64,000 bases of DNA from Buddleja alternifolia. Its lineage: Eukaryota > Streptophyta > Magnoliopsida > Lamiales > Scrophulariaceae. The translations under genes and the position numbers were made by a program. The stretch is from positions 39,802,423 through 39,866,422 of the forward strand of contig CM033394.1 of NCBI GenBank assembly GCA_019426215.1, in the 5' to 3' direction. Numbering within the stretch: the stretch's first letter is position 1; the number at the start of each line of letters is the position of its first letter. The notes under the pieces are model-generated. The model had not been told where the DNA came from. It made no database searches and saw only the letters and a list, made by a program, of their open reading frames with translations. Below are positions 1-12,201 of this stretch, piece by piece.

Positions 1-846
1 GAATGACCTCATTTTTTCTTTACCAAAAACGAAAAATTAACTTGAAAAATAAAAAATTCTCACAAAAATGGCTGCATCTACATGCTATTGTGAAAACTTG
101 GCCAAGCTAAGGTGGACCGACTCCAACCCTAGTTAATTAAATACGGATAGGAAAGATTTGTCATTTATTATGTACGAATATGTTAAGAAATTTTTTTGAA
201 AGTTACGGTGAAAAACTCAGCTAAAAATACGTTAACAAGAAATAAATAGATTCGTAGTTGTACGAGTATAATACAGATATAAATGAATTATTCAAGAGTA
301 AAAATATGGCTTATTTGTATATGAATTTGAATGATATATTGTTTTTACTTGCTTTTGTTTTATAAAATAATAGTTTATCCAAAAATTGAGTATTACACGA
401 TTAAAAACCTACGAACTTCGATAATCTATCCAGATATTAATTATTGTCAACTAGATACTTCTATAAACTATTATTTTTATAAAATAAAAGCAAATACAAA
501 CAATATATCTTTCAAATTCATAAGCATAAGCCGTGTTTTTACCCCCAAATAATTCATTTGTATCCATATTATACTCGTTCATCTACAATTCTATTTATTT
601 CTCATTTGCGTATTTTTTAGCCGATTTTTTCACCTTAACTTTCAAGAAAATTTTGCAATATACTCGTACGTAATAAATGATGAATTTTTCTCATCCCGTA
701 TTTAACTAACTAGGGTTGGAATCAATCCATGAACACCTTACCTTGGCCAAGTTTCCAAAATACCATGTAGCTGCAACCATTTTTGTGAGAATTTTTATTT
801 TTCAAGTTAAATTTTGGTTTTTGGTAGAGAAAATATGAGGCCATTC
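1..846. mobile_element. Long-palindrome foldback / MITE-like element
   Basis: Bases 1-12 (gaatgacctcat) are matched by the reverse complement of 835-846 (gaatggcctcat). The pairing continues inward with few mismatches to about 377/463, leaving a loop of roughly 85 bases (378-462). Both arms are AT-rich and contain no credible gene. The open frame at 331-552 is only the arm sequence read through. A pair of ~380-bp arms around a short loop fits a foldback or long-TIR Mutator-like MITE. The left edge coincides with the window edge, so the target duplication cannot be checked and the element may extend further left. Confidence 0.75.
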
Positions 847-1849
847 CCAGCATATTGGGCACGAAAATGAAGCTGTTCCCGCTTTTTCAAGGGCTAAAAA
901 TGTGAAAAATCAAAAAATGACCAAAATGAGACAAAAATTCTAAAAAAGGGACCAAAATGAAGTAGAAAAACCTTAGTTGACCGGCGTGTGTAGTACACTC
1001 GCTCAATTTCCGTTCATTATTCACCGAAAAGGAGTAAAGTGAGACAAAATTATTACTTTAAAGACGGTAGCGTAACAAACTTTACTTTAGGAACGTAAGT
1101 GAAACAACGTAATACTTTTGGGACTATAAATGACATTTGTCCAACATTAATACGTACTAAATTCCCGTAAAAATATAAATCGACATTCAAACATAGCTTA
1201 CTAAATAAAATTAGTTGTTCACTCTTAACGAAAATGAGAAGAAATTTATAATCCACTATGTTGAAAGAGAGAAAAACACCACACATTATATTAGATAAAA
1301 GAATAATGGCGAAAAGGATTTTGAGTTTTTGGAAGAAAATTTGAACCGTTTTTTCTATAAAGGATAGTGATTTTAATTTGAGAGTTTAATTTACACCTCG
1401 GTCCTTATAAGTTGTAAATGCTATTCAATTATTTGTGAGCTTATTTTAGTCAACTCATATGGTTACTCTATAACCCTCAACCTTAAAAATAGTATAGGTA
1501 AAATGTATTTTTAATTACCAAAATTTGATTTCCTGGCTAAGTCTCCTGGAACTTTCACGTCTCATCTAAAGAGCAAATAAATTGATTGAAATAATCTTCT
1601 AACTTAGGTCACTTTTACTTTTAGTCCAACTACTGGGGTAGAGTTTCTAAATTTTAGAGTTTTAGTTTTGTAAGTTTCAATTTTTTCGGTTTTCTTACCC
1701 CCATTCAATAGTTGATAGAAAATATGATGTGGTTGTTAGTGTTGGGATCAGTACAACCCTGAGGATATCGGTGCAACAGAAAATATAAATTTTAATTAGA
1801 AAGCCAACATCCCCTAAACAAGGTTAAATAGACATGGTACTATCGGATT
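847..1849. other. AT-rich intergenic DNA, no gene seen
   Basis: No reading frame here resembles a protein family. The short minus-strand frame at 1053-1286 is hydrophobic low-complexity sequence without a motif. The right end abuts the broken 3' side of Copia-1 RT, so part of 1740-1849 may be the junction of an old deletion. Confidence 0.5.
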
Positions 1850-2343
1850 CAAAAATTTATCAAAAAGCTTATCACTCTTTCATTAACTTTCTTGTACACA
1901 CACGGTTTATAACCGTTCTTGATACCGTATTCCTTTACGGCTTCATCAAATTTCAAATTCCAGCTTTGGGAAGCTTGTTTTAGACCATAAATGGATCTTT
2001 GCAGCTTGCACACCTCGTACTCGCTCTCACTGGATGTGAAACCCTCAGGCCGTTCCATATAAATTTCCTCATCAATCTTTCCATTCAAGAAAGCTGCTTT
2101 CACATCCATCTGCCAAATCTCATAATCAAGATAGGCAGATATAGCCAAAAGAATCCTAATGGACTTGGTCATCGCGACTGGCGAAAAAGTGTCCTCATAT
2201 TCAATTCCTTGCCTCTGAGTATAACCTTTCGCCACCAAGCGAGCCTTGAAGGTGGTAACCTTTCCATCTACTCCCAACTTACGTTTGTATATCCACTTGC
2301 AACTAATGGCCTTAATGTCCGTGATGGGTCTACCAAGGTCCAA
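1849..2343 (-). pseudogene. Copia-1 reverse transcriptase, N-terminal half
   Basis: The translation carries typical Ty1/copia RT blocks: CKWIYKRK, KARLVAKGYTQ, FSPVA, IWQMDVKAAFLNG and IYGLKQA. The frame ends just before the expected YVDD active site, so the catalytic centre and RNase H are missing. It would have copied element RNA into cDNA in cytoplasmic virus-like particles. The frame is offset from the upstream integrase/linker frame near 2340, indicating a frameshift. The same blocks occur in Copia-2, and the two elements look like members of one broad lineage. Confidence 0.88.
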
Positions 2344-2344
2344 A

Positions 2345-2861
2345 CCTTGTTGGAGTACATGGATCCTATTTTAGATTCCATGGCTTCAAACAATTTCCCC
2401 GAGTCCTTGTCGGACGTTGCCTCCTCATAGGACCTTGGATCTTCATCTAACTGTAGGCCCTCCTCATTGCTTTTCAGCAAGAGACCATAATACCTCTCAG
2501 GTTGTTTCGGGACCCTTTCGAATCTTTTTGGAGGTGGAATTTGTGTACTTTCAGTTTCTGGTTCATTTTGCCTTTCTTTCATTGCGAATGGAATTTGTGT
2601 TTCTTGAGTTTCCTCAATATCTATTTCTTTTTCTATATTCTCGCTGAAGAGTTGCTTCTCCAGGAACACAACGTTCCTTGAAACAATGACCTTTTGTTCG
2701 AAGGTGTGATAATAGTAGTACCCATAGGGTTCCTTAGGGTAACCCACAAACCTACATAAGATAGATCTAGAATCTAACTTATCTTCCACTAGCTGCTTGA
2801 CATGAGCAGCACACCCCCATATTCTAAAGTACTTATACGAGGGTGATTTACCCTGCCACAT
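2345..2861 (-). pseudogene. Copia-1 integrase C-terminal part and IN-RT linker
   Basis: The start reads GKSPSYKYFRIWGCAAHV and is followed by FVGYPKEPYGYYYY, the conserved post-core part of copia integrases. An acidic, proline-rich linker follows and ends in VWTLVD, which normally leads straight into RT. Here the RT continuation lies in another frame. Confidence 0.82.
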
Positions 2862-3490
2862 CTTAACGGCACTTCAGGAACTTTATTTGACAGTAACCTA
2901 TTCAATAGGTAAGCCATCGTTTCCAGGGCGTAACCCTAGAAGAACATTGGTAAATCCATGGACATCATCATTGATCGAACCGTGTGCATCAATGTTCGAT
3001 TTCTTCGCTTAGACGCACCATTTAGCTGTGGTGTTCCAGGCGGCATCCATTGAGAAAGAATACTTTTCTCTTTCAAATAATCTAATAACCCATCGGATAA
3101 GTATTCTCCTCCTCGGTCAGATCGAAGAGCCTTAATACTTTTACCAGTTTGTTTTTATACTTCATTTCTGAATTCTTTGAACTTATCAACAGCTTTAGAC
3201 TTATACCTCATAAGATATAAATAACCATACCTAGAATAATCGTCGGTAAAGGTTGTGAAGTAAGAAAAGTTCCTCAATGTACTAACGCTAAGTGGTCCAC
3301 TCACATTTGTATGAACTAACTCAAGTATATCCTTGGCAGGTTCCATGTGGCCTCCAAATGGTGATTTTGACATTTTACCCTTCAGACAAGATTCACAAGT
3401 TGATAGTTCCTTTCCTTCATCAAGCTCGAGAAAACTTGACAACTTGTGAATCCTATCTTCAGATGCATGGCCAAGTCTAACATCCTAAAT
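2862..3490 (-). pseudogene. Copia-1 pre-integrase zinc domain and integrase core
   Basis: The zinc-domain end (TCESCLKGKMSKSPFGG) and core motifs are readable across stops and frame changes. Two of the three DDE residues are altered. The first Asp is Asn (VHTNVSGP, codon at 3305-3307) and the final Glu is Lys (NGASKRRNRT near 3025). The middle Asp is kept (RSDRGGEY near 3110). Together with the stops this makes the integrase non-functional. Function by family: insertion of element cDNA into nuclear DNA. Confidence 0.85.
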
Positions 3491-3809
3491 TTGTGCATTG
3501 GGTGGATCATTAGATTTACATTTCCCTTTTTTTATTTGTTGAATAGCTAGAGAATTAGAATGTGGGTAAATATAAAGTTTGTTATAAATACATGCCCTAA
3601 TGATCAATTTATAATCTAAAAAATTGAACAAAAACCATGATTTATTTTAAAAGAAAAACCTTCTTTGTCCAAAACATAAAACGAAATTAGGTTCTTAATC
3701 AATCCCGAAACATAATAAACAAACTTCAAAATAAACCTACTACTATCCTAAAGAACTAAGATGACATTTCCAATAGCTTTCGCAGCGACAGACGCTCCGT
3801 TAGCCATTC

Positions 3810-4117
3810 TCATGACCCTGTCCCGTCATTTAATTCTCCGCTTCTAGACAGCACCTGCAAGTCATTGCAAAGGTGAGTACCACAGCCGGTGTCAAACATC
3901 CAAGAAGCATGGTTAATTGACAAATTAACCTCAACAATAAACACACCTTCATTGTGGCGGTTGAAGGAAGCAGGACAATCCTTACTTAAGTGTTCTATCC
4001 CATGGCAATAAGGGCATTTACCCTTTGGCTTCTTGTCTCCAAATGTTTTCTCTAACTCGTCGATGAGATCCTTGGCTAGCTTGACCTTTCCATATGTCTC
4101 AATCATGCAGTCAGACA
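3810..4117 (-). pseudogene. Copia-1 gag C-terminus (zinc knuckle) and protease start
   Basis: A CCHC nucleocapsid knuckle (CPYCHGIEHLSKDC, about 3974-4016) is followed by the aspartic-protease motif MFDTGCGTHLC (about 3880-3905), which keeps the catalytic Asp. Reading from 5167-5386 into this segment is continuous once the hAT insertion is removed, showing that it is the second half of the same gag. Downstream, 3491-3809 has no open frame but should hold the rest of the protease. Confidence 0.83.
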
Positions 4118-4125
4118 TCATAGAC
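4118..4125. repeat. Left TSD of hAT element (TCATAGAC)
   Basis: Eight bases directly before the left TIR match TCATAGGC directly after the right TIR (5159-5166) at 7 of 8 positions. This defines the insertion site in Copia-1 gag. Confidence 0.85.
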
Positions 4126-4348
4126 TAGGGCTGACAATGGGCAGGTCTTACCCAAACCCACACCCAGACTTAAAGTTTTGGATCTAGACCCAGACCTAAA
4201 ACTTTGGGTCTGTATGGGTCTGGGTCTATGCTTAGACCCAATTTGTTTTTACTTTCTTTCTTTTGTAATTATGTTTTTCTTTTTGATATTTAATGATTTT
4301 GTTTATATAAGAAAATATTAAAATGTATGTTGTAGAAATGTAATTTGA

Positions 4349-4379
<31 letters not shown>

Positions 4380-5158
4380 TATATAATATGTAAAAGATAT
4401 TTATATATATATATATAATATTAAATCTGAAATCTTAATATATCATATATATAATATTAGAAAAAAATATGCAAAAATTATACTGAATGTAAATACTTAG
4501 TATATTAGAATAGAAATATGTAAAAGATATTGTATATTTAATATTAAATCTGAAATCGTAATATATATATATATATATTATAAAATCAAATTCCAGTATA
4601 TATATTTTCACACATATATATAGTATATATAATATCAAATATATAAACAAAATATCTAAAAATAAAAATTGGGGAGAGGGAAGGGCGGCGCCGACGATAG
4701 GCGGAGGAGAAGGAAGAGGGGCGGCGGGATAATGGAGGAGGTTGCGGCGGCGCTGGAGAGAGGATGAGGAAGAGGCGGCGACGGCGGGGTAAGAGAAGAC
4801 AACGGCGGCGTAGGAACGGCGGCCGGCTACTGGTGGAGGAACGGCGGCCGGCTACTGGTGGAGGAGCGGCGACTGGCTACTGGTGGAGGAGCGGCGGCCG
4901 ACTACTGAGAAGTGAAGAAGGTGGATATATATCTATATATATAATGTAATAATATGGTTCTATTTTTTGATATATATATTGACTCCATAACTATTCCTTG
5001 TAATAAAATATGTACTGCAAGTTTGGGTGGCATTAAGGTTTGAGGAAAAAGAGACTAGAGAGTATATAATGTAATAATTTGGGATTCGGTTTTGGAATTT
5101 TGGGCTTATGTTTTGGGTAGGTCTGGGTCTGGGTAAGACCTACCCATTGCCAGGCCTA
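4126..5158. mobile_element. Non-autonomous hAT-type element with 8-bp TSD
   Basis: The terminal inverted repeats are tagggctgacaatgggcagg at the left and the complement taggcctggcaatgggtagg at the right, extending about 40 bp. They are flanked by TCATAGAC (4118-4125) and TCATAGGC (5159-5166), an 8-bp duplication typical of hAT. No transposase is present. The interior has AT dinucleotide runs, repeated GGGTCTGGGTCT-type subterminal words and a GC-rich block (4680-4920). It sits inside the Copia-1 gag and disrupts it. Confidence 0.9.
4815..4910. repeat. 25-bp GC-rich minisatellite inside the hAT element
   Basis: Units begin at 4815, 4840, 4865 and 4890, the last being partial. Each contains GGCTACTGGTGGAGG preceded by GCGGCGGCCG or a variant. 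The 25-bp period is not a multiple of three, so the open frame across it is not evidence of a protein. The surrounding GC-rich block contrasts sharply with AT-rich element DNA. Confidence 0.85.
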
Positions 5159-5166
5159 TCATAGGC

Positions 5167-5386
5167 AATATGAAATGTCGAACATAAGCCTCATCATCGA
5201 TTTGCTTTGTCCAGTACTATGAGCACGAGTTGCCGGTTTGGGCCAAGATGGGACTTCCCCTATGATTATATAATCAAGATTCTCAGCCCTGAAATACACA
5301 TCTAGAAACAGATGCCAATGGGCGTCATTCAAGCCACTAAACTTGTTGTTTTCAAGAATCCTTAAACTTGCACTAAAGATATCCAT
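5167..5386 (-). pseudogene. Copia-1 gag, N-terminal part
   Basis: The frame starts with Met at 5386 and contains ILENNKFSGLNDAHWHLFLD, which resembles the start of copia gag proteins (short leader, then an N-[YF]-x-x-W-like block). The reading frame is cut by the hAT insertion and resumes at about 4117. Gag would form the virus-like particle. Confidence 0.75.
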
Positions 5387-5878
5387 GATATTACTGTATT
5401 TAAGCGAACAAGCGAAAAATTAGCATTCAGTTCTAAGAGATATTCACATGCAATTAAGGAATTTTAAATTTACATGTGTGCTCCCACTATCTTTTCGAAT
5501 TCCATCACCCAATTGATAGAAAATAGGAAACATGACAATTTCCAGTGGGCTCAAGCTGCCAAGTATCTCATACCTCATTCCACGACTCGTGAGACAATGG
5601 GCGGTAATACATGACTGGGCACGACGACCCCATTCACTTCCCTTGTGGTCGTTGAGATTTTTTGCCTCACATTTCATGTACGTCTCGAGAACACGATGCA
5701 ACCATACACTAGTATGTGGTTAAGTCCGACCCATCAAATTCTCACATCATAATAGTAGCCAGGTGGTCCCACGACTCATGGACGAATCCTTAGCAAAATT
5801 GAAACCCATGTGCACTTCTAGTATGACCACCTTGTCACATAGAAGGCCTAGTTGAGAGATTAATACACTTAACTTGCC
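5387..5878 (-). other. Copia-1 leader, proximal part
   Basis: This lies between the Copia-1 gag start and the Copia-2 insertion point. A minus-strand frame at 5444-5701 has no family features and I treat it as chance. The leader resumes at 17039 after removal of Copia-2 and one target-site copy. Confidence 0.55.
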
Positions 5879-5883
5879 ACCAT

Positions 5884-8800
5884 TATTAGGTTATGCCCTC
5901 AGATGTTATAGAGGATAAGATAATAGGGCATCTCACTTGTAATAAACTTATTATCCTATATTAATAGAAGGCATTATTTTGTTTTCACTTAAATCTTAGG
6001 TGCATCTATAAAACGTTTTATCCACGTTTTCAGTGCAATCTCTCTACTTCCTATGGAATAGGAAGATAGGCACTAAAGAGATTGATCTTGATTACTTAAA
6101 CAAGTTTGCAAGTGACATGAACTCTTTAATGGACAAATAAAGACTAGGAATACTTGTACAATCTGAGCTTTGACATGGGAGTGCCAGTTGAACACCATGT
6201 GATGGTGGGAGCTTAAAGTTGTAGGCACATCAGTGGAACTGATATGCTCGAACACGACTCGCATCGGTTCTGTCACATGAGTATTCACTCTGTGACTGTC
6301 AATGACAGAACTGATTATTCGTAATAGGTATAGGTGAACCTTTGTTGGTCCCAAGTGGCATACGAAAGGTTCTAGAAGGGGGGAGGGGTTGAATAGATCC
6401 TGAAGTCTTTTCCGACTTCAAAAATTTCATACTCAAAATATTGTGGACACTTGAAAATGTAGGCGCTTGGCTGAGCGTCTACTTGAAGACTGTTTTGATA
6501 AAGTTAACTTAGACTCAAAATTTGAATATTATAACCAGATAGGTTTAAGAGTTCAGTTCTTTATTCAGGGTTAGCACAGCGGAATGATTTTAAGTCTTCT
6601 TTTTAAAGGATTTTAGCATCACAAAGGTTTTCCTTAGTTGCTTAGCTTTAAGTGATTTTATCAATGTGTTTACTTAACCGATTATGTAATCATATGAAAA
6701 TGACAAATATGAAGGTAAAGTAAAGAACATAGGGTATGAAAGGTACGTTAGGTGATGTAATCTCATCTACGTCCTTCTTCTCCTTGAACACTTGGAGGCA
6801 ATACATTAAAATGATTCTCGAAGAATTACACAAAAACTTCTACAAAATAGGAAGAGATGGATATTGATGACTTGAGCTCCTTGGTCACAGAGATTTCTGC
6901 TACAAGACACTTCTATCCTATGGCTTCTTTCACCCAGAAATAATGCAAGTATCCAACTTCGACTTCACACAGATTGCGAGGCTTGGACAAGGTTTTTTTC
7001 TAACTGTTTGTTTGATTTTTGGAAAGTTCAAACAACTTGGAATATCTCAATAGTAGTGAAGGTTTCTTCTGAAAAAGAATTTTGAGATATTGATTGACAG
7101 TCTCAGGGATTGAAGAAAAGCAAGGAGAATGTTTGCTTGGAATGTTCGAGCTTTTCTGAAAGTTTAAGGATTGAGACTTCAATGCAACAGAGTTTTGGCT
7201 TGTAAGCTTGTGGTTGTATGTATCGAGTTTTGGCTTGTTGCTGAAATCCTATTTATAGACTTTCTTGGGTAAAGTGTCCGATTGACACATGTTCAGGCCC
7301 GTGTCTTTCACTTTCATGACTGAACAACATTCGTCCTTTTTCCTTGAAAACCTACTGCAGAAAGTTGGTGCGGCATTCTTTGTAAAGTTAACAGTCCAAT
7401 GGGAAGACTTCTCCGTACGTCATGGAGTGCTTATCACATTTAATGCTTTTATCAGCATTTGATGCATTTGAAATAAATGCCTGTTGGCAATTAATGATCC
7501 GATAATATTTGCATTAAACTCCATCTGGACATAGAAATAAATTCAGGTGACATCTAGTCTTTGATAGACACTCATTCACTTCTGAATGATTTCTGACACT
7601 TAATCAATGCTTGGACGCTTGGAATCTTCATCTTCATTCAAACTTCAGACAATTGAATCTCCAGACCTATCTACTGACAAACTCGCTCAGAATTTTATCA
7701 GATGCGTAGTTCTGAGATTACTTAGCCTAACAGTCTAAAATAAAAATAAATAAAGCCTTATACAAATCTAATGCTCAAAGCATATACATATATATTCTAG
7801 TAAAGAATAAAACTTAAATATTTTAGGGTCTAACAAAAATCTTAATTGTCATCATCAAAACATCTAACAAGAAATTCCTAACAACCTTTGACCTGAAGTA
7901 TCAGGCTGAAGTTACACTTGTGACGCCAAGTCTGTCACTAGAGTAGTTAGACCCAATTCACCCGTTGGAGGGGTTGACCTCGAAATACGGCTTGATGGGC
8001 AAGTGGTAGTCTTAGCTGATAATTAACATGAGATTTGTTCTCTCATAAGTGAATGAGAAAATGTCCTATGTGATTATAGATAATGGAGATCAAAGTCTTT
8101 GGTCAAAGCAATGGAGACGATTGTGCAAGACATTAAATCGAGCTCAATGATCTCGTATTATTATAATTAATACATATAGTCAAGTTCAGTGAGTTTGACA
8201 TCATCATGACTCTCACTTGACTGGGACACATGAACAAAGGGTTTATACGTATATGGAATTTACGATTGGAAGGTTGTGGAATGATCCATTCATTCGATTT
8301 CGTTTGGGCTATGAAGTGGACCACGTGACTGGCTAGGCATTACCCACTTCCTTTAGATTCCTCTCATTGCCAAACAAAACAAACCTAAAGAGTCGTGCTA
8401 TAGGATTGATAAAGAAAAATAAAAAGGATTTTTCTATTTTATTCTAGGAGATTTAATTTATGGGATAAATTAAATATGATTAATTAATTTCTCATTTGAT
8501 GAGATAATTAACTATAAAGATAAGATTAATTATTAATTAATTTCTTAAGAAAATAAATTAGTGAATTAATTTATCTAATTAATTTGGTTATTTAATTAAT
8601 TAATTTATTTATTGCATATAATAAATAATTAATTAAATCATAGAGAATTAATTAAAACAAGAGACGAGCCAGGCCAAATAAAGAGGGTCCATGAAGAAGC
8701 CTCCTAATGCTGAGTTGGGCGTCCATTAGGATGCCCAACATGGGCTCTTGTCTTGGTCAACAAGTCAAGTGATATTAAATACATCACTTAAAAGATTTTT

Positions 8801-9203
8801 GGCCAAGATGAATTTCACAATTCACAAAACTCTCCTAGAAAAGAAAAAGAAAACTCTCGTCCCTCTCTCCTTAAGCTAGCCATATAGGTCAAGGAGCAAG
8901 AAAAGAAGGGATTTTTTCTGTCAATCAATCCGCGTGATTATTTAGAGACAATGTGCTTTCGTTGTTCGGATAAAAAATTCAAGAAAGTTTCAAGAATTTC
9001 GTGAAGAGTGGATAGCACAAGGACTGAAGACTTAGAGGCTTCAACCATTCGAATTTTTGAAAGAGGATTGAGTTCTCCAATCACTTCGCTTCAACGGGTA
9101 TGTTTTTATTCGTTTTAGTGAGTTTATGATTCAATATGCAAATCAAGAAATCACTGTGGGATTTTAAAACCTTCCGCTGCGCAATTTTTCGCGAAACCCA
9201 ACA
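5884..9203 (+). repeat. Copia-2 5' LTR, interrupted by a solo LTR
   Basis: It aligns end to end with 15312-17033 once 6343-7888 (solo LTR plus one TSD copy) is removed, leaving about 1.77 kb. It starts tattaggttatgccctc, with the canonical TG mutated to TA, and ends cgaaacccaaca. A PBS follows one base later. Confidence 0.9.
6343..7883 (-). mobile_element. Solo Sirevirus-type LTR A
   Basis: The sequence runs from TGTTGGTCCCAAGTGGC to AAATTCCTAACA and is flanked by a perfect 5-bp duplication ACCTT (6338-6342 and 7884-7888). It is homologous over its length to the LTRs of the Sirevirus at 26818-40257, in the same orientation. No internal element sequence remains, so it is the product of LTR-LTR recombination. 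It lies inside the Copia-2 5' LTR. A possible TATA box, ctataaatagg as read on the minus strand, lies near 7250. Confidence 0.92.
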
Positions 9204-9204
9204 G

Positions 9205-9217
9205 TGGCATCAGAGCC
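9205..9217 (+). promoter_or_regulatory. Copia-2 primer-binding site
   Basis: TGGCATCAGAGCC, one base after the 5' LTR, is one change from the plant copia PBS TGGTATCAGAGC, complementary to the 3' end of initiator tRNA-Met. Confidence 0.85.
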
Positions 9218-11363
9218 AATCTTCTATCTGCATATTTGATCAAAATTATGTGATTTTTGATATGCATATTATGTGTTTTTGAAGCATTCGTTTATAGGTT
9301 CTTAAATCTAAGTTTTTATGGTTTTTAGCCTACAATTTGATTTTTTATGTTTATTATAAATCTGGGTATTTTTATGATATGAGAAAAAAAATCAAGAAAT
9401 GAGGAAAAATGGGGCTCGAAAGCCCTGAAGATACTGCGCACAACGCTGTGCACGTAGGGGCACTGTGCCTGGCAGTGTGGCCTGGCCGCGCGCCTGCCAC
9501 ATGGCCACACGACCTGCCCGGGCCTTGTGCTTGACACACGACCCGCTGAATTGGTTCATGGATCCAGGTCTGAAAAACAGGCTGTAAATTGGGTCAAATT
9601 TAGTATTTGGGTTTTGGGTAAATTTAATTATCCGAGTGGGTCAAAAGGATGATGACCCGGAATAATTCTAATTAAGCCAATTGAAGAATTACTTAAATTT
9701 TGACTTATTAATTGGTTTGTGTTTAATTTAATTAATTCCAAAAGGGCCAACAAGTTGGTGATTTTGATTTGAATTAGAACTAGCCCAATAGAAATTAATA
9801 GCACTTATATTATTTTCTAATTAATTAATTTTAGGCCCAATTAAATTAAAATCTAAGTGGACCAAAAGGAGGGTGACTCGGGTTTGTTGAAGTCGAACCC
9901 AATAAGATTAATTGAAATATATATATTTAATTAAAATAATTAATTATTTTTCTTGTAGATTAATAATTAATTTATGGATTAAATAATATTATTTCTCTTC
10001 AACTTGGAAAATACTTAGATATTTGAATAAGGAATATAATTTTTTTTCTTGGATGATTAATAATTAATTCTTTAATCAAATAAAAGTTCTTAGAATAAAT
10101 GATAGCTTTAAATTATAATAAAATAAGATTCGATATTTTATGTATTCATATTAGTTGGACTAATATTATTTTAATTAAAGGTAGATATACTTAATTAATA
10201 ATTTTGTATATCTAAGTCATCTAGTAGAACTAGATTGATTTTAATTGAAATAAAGGATATATAAAATTAGGAATTTTATAAAGGACTTTTTAGTTGGACT
10301 AAAATTTTAAATAATCAACATAAGTGTTTTAATATTGCGAGCATGTATTAAATATTGTGAGCATGACTTATGTGATGGAGACACCGATCATGGACTTAGG
10401 TTTTATTCGATGTACTTTTCTTTTTGTGGATTGTAAAGCTAGAACTGAGGCTATTTATTGATTTATTATAAATAATGTATTGTCTTAAAGTATTGTAATA
10501 GAATAGTTCAAGACTGGTGGAGACAAGAAGCCCATGAAGATTAGATAGGTTTCATTTTTTTTTTACCTTTTTGTGATGACCCATTGGCTCGGGCCCTCTT
10601 GTAAAAGTCCATAATCGAGTGTGATGGTTTTACTTATTTAATTCCATTTATGTATACTGATAGGCATGTTTATTAGTAGTATAAACTAATGCATGCTCAA
10701 TATATAATAATTGCGCCAAATAAATTGACTAATGTGCAAAGTGAGACCAAACTTTTGACAATTTAAATCCTCCCAATTAAATGATATCGAGTTAGTAAAG
10801 GATGTGGGACATCCTCGCCCTCCACTATGCTTATAAAAAAATAAAATTACGACAAATGTGTAATGCTTCCCAATTGTGGGGGTTATGCATTTGGAAATAA
10901 TTTGAAATTTTATTAAGTGCATGAGATGGCTTAGTCGAAACATATTTCACCCCAGAAACTGGTTAGGTTGCAAGATGAAATTCAAATGTTAGATTAAAGG
11001 AGTTAGTGGGAATAAACTCGGATAGTTCACGAGCTTAGAAATTGATTTGGTTGCTGCTTGGTGAACTATGGGGAAATGTATTGAAACACTTATAGGTTAA
11101 ATTGATGTAAGACATCACTTCAAATAGTTAATGGGCCAGAAATTGGTTAGGTTGCAACCCATTTAATTAATTGTAGACCCCAATACCCATTGCGGAATTG
11201 ATGCCAATGATGATTCCCGACTTCTACATGGGAGTATAGGATTTGGAAAATACAGTGGGAGCCAAGATGAATTTAAAAGTCCTTAATTTGTTAAGTCAAT
11301 TACAAGTAATCTAATTAATCTAATTTATTTCTACAGTTATTTTCTCATTTATCTCTCTCAAAT
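9218..11363 (+). other. Copia-2 long untranslated leader
   Basis: About 2.1 kb between the PBS and the gag ATG without a credible gene. It has a GC-rich block at about 9420-9545 set in AT-rich TTAATTAA-type sequence. The Copia-1 leader has a similar GC-rich block (17905-18000), suggesting a shared leader design, perhaps a structured packaging or translation element (inference). Confidence 0.6.
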
Positions 11364-12198
11364 ATGACAAATCCACTTTCAATTCTACCAAAAAAGAATA
11401 CCCTGAATGGACCCAATTATGTAGATTGGCTAAGAAGTTTGAGGATTATCCTCAACATTGAATCTCTTGGATACATCTTGGAGGCTGATATCCCAGCGGC
11501 TCCAGCTAGAACACGTGCTAGTGAGGAAGAAGTCTAAGCCCATGAAAAATTGTTCAAGGACGACGTCCGGGTTAGGGGATACATGCTGGGATCTATGGCC
11601 AATGAACTTCAAAGGTCACATGATAAGATGCCTACTGCAGGAGCTATCCTGGCACACCTGGTAGAGCTCTATGGTGAGCACAGTCGAACTGCACGATATG
11701 AGATATCAAAAGAACTCTTTAAAGACAAGATGAAAGAATGTGCAAAGATCGGTGATCATGTCATCAAAATGATATCGAGGATTGAGAGATTGGAAGCTCT
11801 CGACTTCACCATGAACGTCACCCTTCAAACTGACTTAATCTTGCAGTCTCTTCCTGATTCATTCTCCCAATTTGGGATTAAATTCAACTGCAATGAGATA
11901 GAGTGCAATTTAGCAGGACTAATGAACAAGTTGGTTACTGCACAATCTCAAATGAAACCAAAGGGAAATAAAATGCCTTAGCCATCTCTTCTGGACCTAA
12001 AAGTCTAAGTCTAAGAAGAAGAAGACAAACAAAAGGCAGGCTGGCGAGCTAGGAGCAAAAGGGGGCGTTCAAAAGGGTAAAGGAAAGGCTCACGGGTTTT
12101 ATAAGAGCAAAGAACCTAAAAATACAGATAGATGTATCGAGTGCGATGAGCTTGGCCACTGGAAGAGGAACTGTCCTAAATTAGGCAAAGGCACAAAA
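11364..12198 (+). pseudogene. Copia-2 gag with CCHC knuckle
   Basis: ATG at 11364 opens a frame containing LNGPNYVDWLRSLRI, the typical copia gag start. A TAA at 11535-11537 breaks it. The frame then runs to 11981 (blocks VELYGEHSRTARYEI and LQSLPDSFSQF). Beyond a frameshift, a lysine-rich stretch leads to the zinc knuckle CIECDELGHWKRNC (12133-12174), with all CCHC ligands intact. The product would be the capsid/nucleocapsid. Confidence 0.88.
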
Positions 12199-12201
12199 GG
12201 T

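Noticed and set aside
331..552. 73-codon frame in the palindrome
   Set aside because: It spans the loop and both arms of the inverted repeat and has no family features.
5444..5701. Minus-strand 85-codon frame upstream of Copia-1 gag
   Set aside because: It lies in the untranslated leader, overlaps another frame and has no recognisable domain.
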